Positions 44,840 through 53,221 of a stretch of DNA of 64,000 nt are shown piece by piece (position 1 is the stretch's first letter; the number at the start of each line of letters is the position of its first letter). The position numbers and the translations under genes are program-made. The notes beneath the pieces are model-generated. The model saw nothing but the letters and a program-made list of their open reading frames with translations, had not been told where the DNA came from and ran no database searches. Origin of the DNA: an uncultured Clostridia bacterium (lineage in GTDB: Bacteria > Bacillota > Clostridia > Oscillospirales > Ruminococcaceae); the NCBI GenBank assembly GCA_947624375.1, contig CANQKD010000001.1, positions 124,001-188,000 of the forward strand, read 5' to 3'.

Positions 44840-45658
44840 ATGAAGACGAGAATTATTTCTGCGGCTGTGGCAATTGTGCTGGCAATAATAGTGCTGGCGC
44901 TGCACAAAACGTTTATATTCCCTTTGGCGGTGGGTATTATAGCCGCCGTGGGCGTTTTTGAGCTTCTGAGAGCCGCAAATTGCAGGCAGTTCCCTGCCCC
45001 GACAGCAATTTCTGTTGGTTACGCATTTTTGTACTTTTTCTGCGACTTTGCAAAAGACCCTGCTATTATGCACTATGCGCTGAAAGGCATTTTTGCGCTG
45101 GCAATAGTAATATGCTTCTTTATGGCGCATGAGAAGATGAATTTTTACCATGTGGCATTCATGACGGCAAGCAGTATGCTCGTTCCTGCGGCGCTGGGTT
45201 CACTGGTGCAGATAAACGAGATGAAGTACGGCATATTCCTTGTGGTGCTTACGCTTGCGTGCGCCTGGTTTGCCGACAGCGGAGCATATTTTGCAGGCTC
45301 GTTTCTGGGTCAGCACAAACTTTGCCCGACTATCAGCCCGAAAAAGACAGTCGAGGGCGTTGTGGGCGGCGCGGCTGCAAATGCCGTTATCGCGCTGATA
45401 TTCTGCCTGGTATATGACAAGCTTATGAAAGACGGCGCGGTGGGCTTCAACTACATAATGATATTCCTTGCAGGCGTGGTAACATCGGTGGTAGGGCTTG
45501 CAGGAGATCTTACCGCATCGCTGATAAAGCGCCAGTGCGGCATAAAAGATTACGGCAACCTGATGCCGGGTCACGGCGGAGTAATGGACAGATTTGACAG
45601 CGTGCTGTTTGTCGCGCCGTTTATGTACTTTCTTATCAGAACGGGTTGGCTGTTCTGA
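44840..45658 (+). CDS. cdsA: Phosphatidate cytidylyltransferase
   Basis: CdsA makes CDP-diacylglycerol, the branch-point of phospholipid synthesis. A 272-residue protein with about seven to eight membrane segments and the signature near the C-terminus: SLIKRQCGIKDYGNLMPGHGGVMDRFDS. GGACGTGAG precedes the ATG. It is the last gene of the unit; dxr and rseP, which usually follow in Clostridia, are replaced by repeats. Confidence 0.95.
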   Translation: MKTRIISAAVAIVLAIIVLALHKTFIFPLAVGIIAAVGVFELLRAANCRQFPAPTAISVGYAFLYFFCDFAKDPAIMHYALKGIFALAIVICFFMAHEKMNFYHVAFMTASSMLVPAALGSLVQINEMKYGIFLVVLTLACAWFADSGAYFAGSFLGQHKLCPTISPKKTVEGVVGGAAANAVIALIFCLVYDKLMKDGAVGFNYIMIFLAGVVTSVVGLAGDLTASLIKRQCGIKDYGNLMPGHGGVMDRFDSVLFVAPFMYFLIRTGWLF

Positions 45659-45689
45659 TAGAGGCTAGAAGTCAGATGTTAGAAGTTAG

Positions 45690-45727
45690 AAACGGTTTTG
45701 CTGCATTTGAGCAAAGCCGTTTTTTTC
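45690..45727 (+). terminator. Intrinsic terminator after cdsA
   Basis: AAACGGTTTTGCT pairs with AGCAAAGCCGTTT (one G-U) and runs into a T tract. The same hairpin recurs at about 45969-46006 without a full T tract. Confidence 0.85.
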
Positions 45728-45784
45728 TTCGGTTTAGATTTAGAAGCAAGAGGCAAGAAAATGCGGCTTCAACTTGTTTTATTT

Positions 45785-45936
45785 GCGCTTACGCGCGCGC
45801 AGGAGCGCACCACCGTCCCACATTACGCAAAAGTTTTAAGTCTTGTCAAGAAAGGGAAAGTTTTCGGTCAAGCCTTTTTCAAAAGGCTTGTGGGGGTATG
45901 GGGGCAAAGCCCCCGAAACACAACGTGCGCTCCGCT
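45785..45936 (-). repeat. Structured intergenic repeat, copy C (inverted, partial)
   Basis: Read on the minus strand it contains CGGAGCGCACGTTGTG, GGGGGC/GCCCCC, AAGCCTTTTGAAAAAGGCTT, CGAAAACTTT and TTTCTTGACA in the same order as copies A and B, and ends in the 24-base cassette beginning, on the plus strand, GCGCTTACGCG. Confidence 0.75.
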
Positions 45937-46086
45937 GCTAGATGTTAGAAGTGAGAAGTTAGAGGTTAGAAACGGTTTTGCTGCATTTGAGCAAAGCCGT
46001 TCTCTATTAGAAGCAAGAGATTTAGAAGCAAGAGGCAAGAAAATGCGGCTTCAAATTTTGCGCGTAATAATGTTGCTGCTTTCGCA

Positions 46087-46424
46087 GCAAGCCTGCGGAG
46101 CGGTTCACCGCTACACTTTTATTTGGTTATCTCCTCATTTTGAGTATGTCAATACGTTTGCACATTTATTGTTGCGGATTTTTCGCATTGTACGGCGTTC
46201 CAGAATGGAACGCGGCAAAAGAGATATGCGCTACAACAAGGGGAGGCTCTCTCTTGCAGGGCTTTTCCTCTTGTGAAATAGTCCACTGGACTATTTCACA
46301 ATTCACCTTTTTCGGAGCGCACGTTGTGTTTTGTGGGGCGCTGCCCCACACCCTGCAAGCCTTTTGAAAAAGGCTTGACCGAAAACTTTTAATTTCTTGA
46401 CAGGTTTAAAACTTTTGCATAAAA
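46087..46424 (+). repeat. Structured intergenic repeat, copy B
   Basis: Same modules and order as copy A (12517-12863): GGCGTTCCAGAATGGAACGC, CTCTCTTGCAGGGC, a stem around AATAGTCC/GGACTATT at 46271-46301, CGGAGCGCACG, TGGGGC/GCCCCA and AAGCCTTTTGAAAAAGGCTT. Stem bases differ from copy A mostly in pairs. Confidence 0.8.
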
Positions 46425-46460
46425 ACCAAAGGCAGAACGGCAATTAGCTGTCCTGCCTTT
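46421..46460 (-). terminator. Intrinsic terminator after the permease pair
   Basis: Minus strand: AAAGGCAG and CTGCCTTT pair with a partly paired interior, followed by GGTTTTTA. Confidence 0.75.
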
Positions 46461-46465
46461 GTTAT

Positions 46466-47926
46466 TCAGTTTTCACTTCTCATAACATCTACCGGCGAAC
46501 GGAGTTTAAACGTCACATACGGAATTATCATAGATACCGCAAAAGCCAGTATCAGCATGACTATTATGGTTATGACCTCTGTAGGTGTGTAGTAAAAGAA
46601 GTCGGAAAATTTAACCCGTGACATCAGCTGCTGTTTTAATTCGCCGCCTATGCCCTGATACTGTGACTGATAAAAATTAAACATATCGTTATAGCCTTTA
46701 TACGCCGTCGCCAGTTTTATAACTACCGATAGCACGGCGGAACATGACATCATTACCGCCATAGACACCGCATTTACAGACAGACATTGTTTCCATGTAA
46801 GCCCGTTTATGTAGTATATGCCGAATGTTTTCATATCGCCCGAGGCAAACAACGCTCCCACGCCCAAAAGTCCTATCAGAGCGATAAGGCAGGCGGCTGA
46901 AATGAAAATTATATCGTTTTGCAGGTCTTTCATCTCGCTTTTGTATGTGTTGTTATAAGCATTTGTCATGCTGACCGCATAATAGCCCATGTCGGAGGCG
47001 CTGTCAAAAAATTCGGTTTTCTCCTGCTGCGTAAGACCGCTTTTCAGCGTAACTATATGAGGATCCAAAAAGTAATTATTCATTAAAAGTTCACTATCCA
47101 GCAGCTTTCTGTTGTTTTCATTATATACCGCCAAAAATGAATCAGGGTATTGACCTGTCAGAAAATCATTAAGGTACAGCCTTTCGCCATTTTCATATCC
47201 GTCACTTGAACTGAAACCCATATATAAAAACTGATCGGGCTTTATAAGACCGACTATTTTTCCGTAACAGCCGGGTTTCATAACATCGCCTTCTTCGGCT
47301 GTGAAAACATTATAGGCAAGCTGCAATGTATCTCCTATATGATAGCCCTTATCATCCGGAGCAACAAGCTCTATATACTCTCCGTCTCCTTTGCCAAGCC
47401 ACTTGCCGCCGCTCATCTGATAGTTCAGCGCATCGGTGCAGTCCTCTGTCAGAAACAAAACATTCCCTAAAAGAGTACCGCTTTCTATACATTCATCATA
47501 CGAATAAAGGTTTGAATAAAACATTGAAATGTCGGTCTCTACGCAGGGGTTGTCGCCTATGTTCGGCAAAGACCTGTAGAATGCTTGTTTTTGTTCTATT
47601 GACGAAACCAAAGAATTTATGAGCTCTGCATAAAATTCTTCCTGCGTTATTTCTCCGCTGTCAAGCTGCCGATCAAGTTCTTCCTCGAAAGCATCTCTTT
47701 CGCTGCCTATTTTGTTTATACCGTCATATTCATAGCCTATCACATTGCTGAGGAAATAAGAATTCTCAGAGTTCACGCCTTCAAACAGCCTTATCGTTAC
47801 AAAATATCCCGAAAGCCTGTTCACAATGTTGCCTATCAGAAATATAGATAGCGCAAACTGCAATATTGCCAGCAGGGTTATAAACGGTCTTTTGCCTAGC
47901 TGATAAAATACATATTTTCGATACAT
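46466..47926 (-). CDS. FtsX-like ABC transporter permease (MacB-like)
   Basis: A 486-residue permease: one membrane segment at about 16-40, a large extracellular domain (about 41-335), then three C-terminal membrane segments (about 340-370, 385-415, 455-475) ending with the FtsX-family tail SPVDVMRSEN. This is the layout of MacB/FtsX permeases used in peptide export, lipoprotein release or signalling. It lies 15 bp after a second permease gene. No ATPase gene adjoins, so the energising subunit must be elsewhere. Substrate unknown. Confidence 0.82.
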   Translation of the reverse strand: MYRKYVFYQLGKRPFITLLAILQFALSIFLIGNIVNRLSGYFVTIRLFEGVNSENSYFLSNVIGYEYDGINKIGSERDAFEEELDRQLDSGEITQEEFYAELINSLVSSIEQKQAFYRSLPNIGDNPCVETDISMFYSNLYSYDECIESGTLLGNVLFLTEDCTDALNYQMSGGKWLGKGDGEYIELVAPDDKGYHIGDTLQLAYNVFTAEEGDVMKPGCYGKIVGLIKPDQFLYMGFSSSDGYENGERLYLNDFLTGQYPDSFLAVYNENNRKLLDSELLMNNYFLDPHIVTLKSGLTQQEKTEFFDSASDMGYYAVSMTNAYNNTYKSEMKDLQNDIIFISAACLIALIGLLGVGALFASGDMKTFGIYYINGLTWKQCLSVNAVSMAVMMSCSAVLSVVIKLATAYKGYNDMFNFYQSQYQGIGGELKQQLMSRVKFSDFFYYTPTEVITIIVMLILAFAVSMIIPYVTFKLRSPVDVMRSEN

Positions 47927-47941
47927 TTCCCTGCCACCCCT

Positions 47942-49024
47942 TTACATTCTTTTCAGCTTTATGGCATCTGTCTTTGCATATTTTAGTATAGTGGGGTACA
48001 CAAAGATAGTTTCAATAAGTATTGCAGCCAAAGCTGTAAAAAGGTAATGCTCAGGCGACAGCCCGTATGCAAAAGCCGTGTCGTATCTTTTTATGATGTT
48101 GAAAAGTCCCAGACGAAATACAAGAAAAGCAACGATAATATGCGCCGCAATAACAGCAAGCATTTCAAGATAGATAATGTATGATATCTGACTGCTTGTC
48201 GCGCCGCAGAGTTTGTAAACAAGTATGTTTCGTATCCTTTTCTTTATGGTATACATAAACAGAAAAACTATGTTTACAAAAGCCGCGATAGCCATAACAA
48301 TAAGCGTAATATTTTCGCCGTTAAATCCTTCGGCGGAATCTGCCAGCACGGCGCTGTCGGCTTCTGTAAGAACTCTTTCACTGCCGAAGATATCGACAAG
48401 GTCGTCGCGGTATTTTCTCAGTATCTCACCGCTTGTATCGCTCTCAAGGCTGACGATATATGCTACCGGCTCTGCGCCCGTTTGCAAAGCTGTCTGCAAG
48501 GGTATGACTCCGTCTGCTAAAGGCAACGATGAATCACTGTACGTGGCGGCTATATTCAGCGGCACAGAGTTAAAAGAAAGTTCACCGCTAAGGTCTACGG
48601 CATTGTCTTTCATCAAGACCGCATTGCCCGATATAAGTTCATCAGCAGTGACCTTTTTGGTAATATACCGCTGACTGTCTATGTATTTTTGCAGATCTTC
48701 ATCTTTAAAAAATGCAGCCAGAGAAAAAGCTAACTTTTCGCCGTCGCAGTTATAGGAAACATAATGATATTTTACTGCATCGTGATCTTTGCAGAAATCA
48801 TCTAACTGCTTACTCAACGTGTCTATATCGTCGTCCTGCGGTAATATGCCGACAAACGAAAAGTTGCTTTCGGCAGAAATTTCGCCTGCCGAGTTATACT
48901 GCACCTCTACAGTAACATACAAAAGCGTCATCACCGAAATGATAAGGCTTACGGAGATAAGAGCAAATATAAGCTTGTTGTCTGTTACAAGGCAGCGCAG
49001 GTTTTTAGCGATCTCTCTCAGCAT
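47942..49024 (-). CDS. FtsX-like ABC transporter permease
   Basis: A 361-residue partner permease with the same topology: N-terminal membrane segment (about 20-40), extracellular domain, and three C-terminal membrane segments beginning near residue 245 (ITLIVMAIAAFVNIVFLFMY), ending KTDAIKLKRM. RIRNILVYKLCGATSSQI is the typical cytoplasmic loop of FtsX permeases. I chose ATG 49024, with AAAGGGGG 9 nt upstream, over an upstream start without one. Promoter at 49072-49100. Confidence 0.82.
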   Translation of the reverse strand: MLREIAKNLRCLVTDNKLIFALISVSLIISVMTLLYVTVEVQYNSAGEISAESNFSFVGILPQDDDIDTLSKQLDDFCKDHDAVKYHYVSYNCDGEKLAFSLAAFFKDEDLQKYIDSQRYITKKVTADELISGNAVLMKDNAVDLSGELSFNSVPLNIAATYSDSSLPLADGVIPLQTALQTGAEPVAYIVSLESDTSGEILRKYRDDLVDIFGSERVLTEADSAVLADSAEGFNGENITLIVMAIAAFVNIVFLFMYTIKKRIRNILVYKLCGATSSQISYIIYLEMLAVIAAHIIVAFLVFRLGLFNIIKRYDTAFAYGLSPEHYLFTALAAILIETIFVYPTILKYAKTDAIKLKRM

Positions 49025-49046
49025 TTTTAAACGCCCCCTTTGCAAA

Positions 49047-49056
49047 TATCGCGATA
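49047..49056. promoter_or_regulatory. Palindrome TATCGCGATA in the permease leader
   Basis: A perfect 10-bp palindrome within the longer near-palindrome AAATATCGCGATAATATTT, between the -10 and the ribosome binding site. Possible operator. Confidence 0.4.
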
Positions 49057-49071
49057 ATATTTCTATATATA

Positions 49072-49100
49072 ATTATACTATATTTATATATGGCAGTCAA
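49072..49100 (-). promoter_or_regulatory. Sigma-A promoter of the permease pair
   Basis: Minus strand: TTGACT, 17-nt spacer, TATAAT, about 48 nt upstream of ATG 49024. Confidence 0.75.
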
Positions 49101-49177
49101 TATATTTAAGAAAATGTTAAGAATTTGTACAGTTAAGTGTAAAAAGTTGTAAATGAGCGTTTGAGAGTTTAATGTTT

Positions 49178-50239
49178 GCGCTTACGCGCGGCGCAGGAGC
49201 GCAATAAAAAAGACACGTGGGGGCGGCAATAGTGATATAGTATAGAAAAAAGCCTGTCATACTGAAAGGTAGGCGCTATCAGAGGTCAGAGGTGAGCTAT
49301 TAGAGGTTAGAGATAAGAAGTTAGAAGTAAGAAACAGATTTTAAGACCTTTGCGGCAACTTTTCATGCCTGTGGCTCAGATAGAAGCAAAAGGCAAGAAA
49401 TTCGCCTAACAACCACAGCTAACCGCCGCACTTTTCCACGCCCATTCCCCACACAAAAGCACATTTCACTCTCACATCGCTGGAAGAATATTCTGACAGC
49501 TGTTTTTTCTGTTGGGCGGCTAGTGGTAGGGGTTTTATTGGTATATAATTGTTAGAATATGTAAATATGAGCGTTGAACGTACTCGCTGAAAAGTTACAA
49601 TTCAGATAAGCGCAAAGTTTTAGAGAACGGGAGAAAGCCTCACAGAGGGTTCTTCGGCACTTGACCGACTGCTTGCAGGAGGTCAATGTGTAGTGAATAG
49701 TACAGAAAAAACACGCCTATTTGGTAAAAGCAGCAAAATCGCCGACCCAATAAAGCCGGCGAAGTAATTTGTACATTCTCAAAGTTAGGATAGCATAGAA
49801 AAAAGCCTGTCATACCGCAAGGTATGCGCTATCAGAGGCAAGAAGCAAGAAAAAAAACGTGGGGGCAAGCGAAAACCGCGCCTTGTTGTAAAAGCGACAA
49901 GAATTATGGTTTTTTTTCTGAAAGGCTTTTGACTTTCAGAAAGCAAAATCGCCGACCCAATAAAGTCGGCGAAATAACTCTTGTGCACTCTCAAAATGAA
50001 AACAGAATGGGAAAAATGCCTGTCATACCGCAAGGTATGCGCCGCCGACCGTTTATGGCGGCAAAGGCTTTTTGGGGGTGCTTAACGAAAAAGCTGAAAA
50101 TTTCTTTAAGCCGAATTTATTCGGCTACGGCTATTTAACGAAAAAGATGAAAACGCGGAAAGAAATTTTCGGTTTTCAAAGAAAATCGCCGACCTTTTGT
50201 CGGCGAAGAAAATTTCTTTAAGCCGAATTTATTCGGCTG
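49178..50239. repeat. Repeat-dense non-coding region before the prophage
   Basis: Bases 49101-50457 carry no gene I can support. A 25-base cassette starting GCGCTTACGCG is at 49178. CCTGTCATAC followed by a hairpin appears at 49253, 49806 and 50019. CGCCGACCCAATAAAG appears at 49740 and 49950, giving a tandem unit of about 210 bp. AATTTCTTTAAGCCGAATT with the hairpin AGCCGAATTTATTCGGCT is at 50099 and 50211. Purine-rich TTAGAGGTTAGA stretches lie near 49280-49335. Confidence 0.8.
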
Positions 50240-50381
50240 GCGGAGCAGGAGAGAACAAAATCACCGGTTTACAGCCTGTTGTTTGTTTTTATATCACGCT
50301 TAATTTATATTGATTATACGCGATTTTTAAGCAAATGGCATTACAGTCTGCTGCACTGAAATTTGCCGATTTTTACGTTTG

Positions 50382-50402
50382 ACGTGTAAAAAACGTGTAA
50401 AA
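50382..50402. repeat. Direct repeat ACGTGTAAAA near the prophage left end
   Basis: Two copies of ACGTGTAAAA at 50382-50391 and 50393-50402, next to the lysis module. They could be arm-type sites or part of an attachment site; nothing in the window confirms this. Confidence 0.3.
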
Positions 50403-50414
50403 GTTATGGCTCAT

Positions 50415-50449
50415 AAAAAAGGCGACGAGGAATGACTCCCGTCGCCTTT
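50415..50449 (-). terminator. Intrinsic terminator of the phage late operon
   Basis: Minus strand: AAAGGCGACG pairs with CGTCGCCTTT, with extra inner pairing GGAG/CTC, followed by TTTT, just after the endolysin stop. Confidence 0.85.
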
Positions 50450-50457
50450 ATGTTGCC

Positions 50458-51372
50458 TTATAACAGCTCGTCCACTCGTTTTTGGACGGCATAATAGTCA
50501 TACCCAGCCTTCGTCAGCCTCTGCCTGCGCTCATCGCCGTTGCCCCAGTCGCCGCGAATTACCTCTTTGGCTATCTCATCTATCGGCTTCAGCGAGCTAT
50601 TGCCGTTTGGTATGCGTATCTTCTGCCCCGAATAGATAACGTTCGGATCTTTAATACCGTTGTACTCTGCAAGCTTTTGATAGGTCATTTTGTACTTTGC
50701 CGCAATTGCAGACAGCGTGTCACCTGCCTTTACTGTGTACACCGTTTCGGTGGGTTTGCTCGGCTCTTTGTCTGCCATGCCTGTGATGCGCTCGGGGTAG
50801 TCAACATAGCAATAGTCTAAGTCCACCCTGCCGCTGATGCCGTCTATCTCGCCGCTGCTGGTGTACTGCCACATACCGTACTGACCGTTGTAATTCAGCT
50901 TCTCGCCGTACTCTGCCACCCACAGCGCATATCTCTTAGCCACCTCGGGCGTGATAAAGCTTTGCAGAGGTGAGCGCGAGATATAAAAGCCAGTGAAGTA
51001 CCCTTCCTTTTCAAGCTCGGTGCAGAAGGCAGTCACAAGGTCTGAGCAAAACTGCCTTCCCTTGTCAAACTGCTCTTTGCGCTCGATGTCAAAATACACG
51101 GGGTAATCAAACTTCTTGCCCTTAATTACTTCGAGACAGGCTTTTGCCTCACGCTTTGCATCTTCAACCGAGTCGGCGTATGAAAACCAGTAAGCGCCTA
51201 CTTTCAGCCCTGCCGCTTTGGCTTTTTTGTAGTTTTCCTCGAAAAATTTATCTTTCTGCGCTGCGTACCTGCCGTAGCCTGCGCGCACTATGACGAAATC
51301 TATCTGCTTTTTGGCTTTTTGAAAGTCTATACTGCCCTGAAACCCAGAGACGTCTATGCCTTTAAGTATCAT
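50458..51372 (-). CDS. Phage endolysin: GH25 muramidase with LysM and CW_7 domains
   Basis: A 304-residue lysin that cuts the MurNAc-GlcNAc bond to release phage. The GH25 domain (about 1-190) has MILKGIDVSGFQG and the catalytic DIE in YPVYFDIERK. A LysM domain follows (YTVKAGDTLSAIAAKYKMTYQKLAEYNGI), then a CW_7 (Cpl-7-type) wall-binding repeat (DEIAKEVIRGDWGNGDERRQ...). I chose ATG 51372, with AAGGGGG 7 nt upstream; it overlaps the end of the holin gene. Last gene of the late operon. Confidence 0.93.
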   Translation of the reverse strand: MILKGIDVSGFQGSIDFQKAKKQIDFVIVRAGYGRYAAQKDKFFEENYKKAKAAGLKVGAYWFSYADSVEDAKREAKACLEVIKGKKFDYPVYFDIERKEQFDKGRQFCSDLVTAFCTELEKEGYFTGFYISRSPLQSFITPEVAKRYALWVAEYGEKLNYNGQYGMWQYTSSGEIDGISGRVDLDYCYVDYPERITGMADKEPSKPTETVYTVKAGDTLSAIAAKYKMTYQKLAEYNGIKDPNVIYSGQKIRIPNGNSSLKPIDEIAKEVIRGDWGNGDERRQRLTKAGYDYYAVQKRVDELL

Positions 51373-51787
51373 TTTTATCCCCCTTATCTTCCGCACGGTC
51401 ATGCAGCTGCTCCAGTATGTCTTTTAACTTCTGCGGTATCGGCAACCCGAGGTGTGCCGAGTTTTCTAGCAGAGATATCCCCTCGTTTGAGAGATAGAAA
51501 AATATGACCGCTGTGCGCACCACACTGCCGCTGCCTATTATCTGCACGTCGATTATATTACCGACGGCAACTAATATAAATATCAGCACTTTTTTGCAGA
51601 TGCCTTTAAAGCCTACCTCGCTGGAAAGCTTGTGATCAGCTGCCGCGCAGAACACGCCCGTTATGTAGTCTATCACCACAAACGCTATCAGCGCGTACAG
51701 CAGCCCGTCGCAGCCGCCGAGAAACCACCCCAGCCAACCGCCTATGGCAGAGAAAATCAGCTGTATTGTGTTCCATATTTCTTTCAT
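51362..51787 (-). CDS. Phage holin (phage_holin_4/TcdE family)
   Basis: A 141-residue membrane protein that opens the membrane for the lysin. It shows three hydrophobic segments (about 10-25, 28-50 and 65-90), the family motif VVIDYITGVFCAA and GFKGICKKVLIFILVAVGNIIDV, and a charged C-terminal tail (DRAEDKGDKNDT). It overlaps the endolysin start by 11 bp. Confidence 0.9.
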   Translation of the reverse strand: MKEIWNTIQLIFSAIGGWLGWFLGGCDGLLYALIAFVVIDYITGVFCAAADHKLSSEVGFKGICKKVLIFILVAVGNIIDVQIIGSGSVVRTAVIFFYLSNEGISLLENSAHLGLPIPQKLKDILEQLHDRAEDKGDKNDT

Positions 51788-51799
51788 ACGCTTTGCCCC

Positions 51800-53221
51800 C
51801 TATTCTTCCTGCAAGATATATGTTATTTTCATAGTTTTTTCAGCTGTTTTTGTGACAGGAGAACCAAGATTGTTTATAGTGGCAAGATAATTACACAAAA
51901 ATTGCCAGCCTAACGTTTTATAAGTATCAACATAGCAGATAAGCTGCGTATCATATACAGGTATTGCATCATCGGATCTTGCGGTTACTCCTCTGCTCGC
52001 AAGAGGCAGCATTTCGATCTCCATATCTCTGATCTCATTTGTTTCAGTGTTTAAAACAAAACAAGTTTCATTGAACAACTGATAGTATATTCGCCCGTTC
52101 AGGATATATAATGGTCTGACTCTACTTTTACTTTTATTCTCAATTTTCGTTATATTTGACGGACTGCTTAGCTCTATCTTATAAATATCGTTGGGCGATG
52201 TATATCCTACGCAGTAAAGATATCCGTTTGTAACTGCGTATGAACAGAGGTAAGAGTTATCGATGTTTACCTCTGTAGTGTTAATGAGGTCATACTGCTT
52301 GACTTCCCACGTGCCGTATGCTATTTCAGTGACTGTGATATGCCCCGACGGCGACAAGTTATTGAGAGACGTACAGATGTACAGTTTTTTCGTCGCATGG
52401 TCATAGTTGTAGGACATATATTGATTTGTTTTCAGCTCATTTTCAAGCTCCGGCAGTTCTTTGTCCTCAACAAGCGACTTAACAGTTGCCGGTGTATCAA
52501 ATATGGAAACAGATCTAAGATATGTTCTGCGTCGGGTGATATGTATATGTTTGCTGTCTGTTATTTTAAAATAAAAGGCGCAGTCAACCTCACGATTCAG
52601 CAAGAATAGATACTCCATATCCATAGTCACAGGGTTTGTGTTAGTGGCTCTATTTGTTGAATTCGTGCCTACATATGCGCTGCCCGAAAAAACCAGGGTA
52701 TTATCGCCATTTACTTTTTTTATTAAACTGTTCTGACTGTATGGGATAGTTAATTTCACGTCCCGACCGCCATATGATGTATAGCCGCCACTTTGATGTG
52801 TCAGACATACGCTCGAGATAGTGCCGTTTGCTTGATTTGTAGTAAAATCATAAACAAACTTGACATACCGCTCTTCGAGATTCACTTCACTTTCAGACAT
52901 GTTGTAACTTCCGCGATATGGGTTAGTAGTCTCATTGATTTTATTGTAAACTGCGCACCCTACCAGAGAGGCAGATGTAGGAGGGAAATACTTATCAGGG
53001 TCTTCCTCAAGAGCTGTGTCAAAGCAGAGCAGACCACCCAGCAGAGTAGAGTAGTAAGGTACTAAGTCTTTATAGTAAGTTTTTTCATTGCAGCAAAGCC
53101 CTATAGGCTGGAATATATCCCTCAGCGCATTAGTGACCATGTTATGATCCTCGTGCACCTCTTTTTCACCGGTATGCACATCTGTAAGCTCTATCCTTGT
53201 CGTTCCGATAAGTTTACCCAT
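51800..53221 (-). CDS. Phage structural protein, probable tail tip or receptor-binding protein
   Basis: A 473-residue protein I cannot assign to a named family. It begins GKLIGTTRIELTDVHTGEKE, reads as beta-rich throughout, and contains a central stretch of short repeated strands (LYICTSLNNL, YLYCVGYTSP, RIYYQLF) that could form a beta-propeller. No signal peptide or membrane segment. Its place between baseplate-type genes and the holin is where siphoviruses encode receptor-binding proteins (inference). It looks more AT-rich than the neighbouring phage genes. Confidence 0.7.
   Translation of the reverse strand: MGKLIGTTRIELTDVHTGEKEVHEDHNMVTNALRDIFQPIGLCCNEKTYYKDLVPYYSTLLGGLLCFDTALEEDPDKYFPPTSASLVGCAVYNKINETTNPYRGSYNMSESEVNLEERYVKFVYDFTTNQANGTISSVCLTHQSGGYTSYGGRDVKLTIPYSQNSLIKKVNGDNTLVFSGSAYVGTNSTNRATNTNPVTMDMEYLFLLNREVDCAFYFKITDSKHIHITRRRTYLRSVSIFDTPATVKSLVEDKELPELENELKTNQYMSYNYDHATKKLYICTSLNNLSPSGHITVTEIAYGTWEVKQYDLINTTEVNIDNSYLCSYAVTNGYLYCVGYTSPNDIYKIELSSPSNITKIENKSKSRVRPLYILNGRIYYQLFNETCFVLNTETNEIRDMEIEMLPLASRGVTARSDDAIPVYDTQLICYVDTYKTLGWQFLCNYLATINNLGSPVTKTAEKTMKITYILQEE

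Larger units (their letters stand above)
45664..46054. repeat. Duplicated purine-rich and terminator-like intergenic segments
   Basis: The 45659-46465 gap holds no gene. GTTAGAAGTTAGA-type stretches followed by the AAACGG hairpin occur at 45675-45727 and again at 45950-46006, and the segment AAGCAAGAGGCAAGAAAATG occurs at about 45743 and 46026. The second set looks like a partial duplication of the first, with an inverted copy of the structured repeat between them. Confidence 0.75.

Noticed and set aside
45646-46276. Open frames of 100-192 codons after cdsA
   Set aside because: Made of repeated purine-rich and hairpin segments; the same bases recur in other frames elsewhere.
49785-50138. Open frames of 80-104 codons beside the prophage
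   Set aside because: They cross the tandem repeat units and have no ribosome binding site or recognisable domain.
49178-50239. CRISPR array
   Set aside because: Repeats are few, unequal in length and spacing, and no cas genes are present.
50340-50457. tRNA-embedded attachment site at the prophage edge
   Set aside because: No cloverleaf-forming sequence or CCA-end tRNA pattern was found there.
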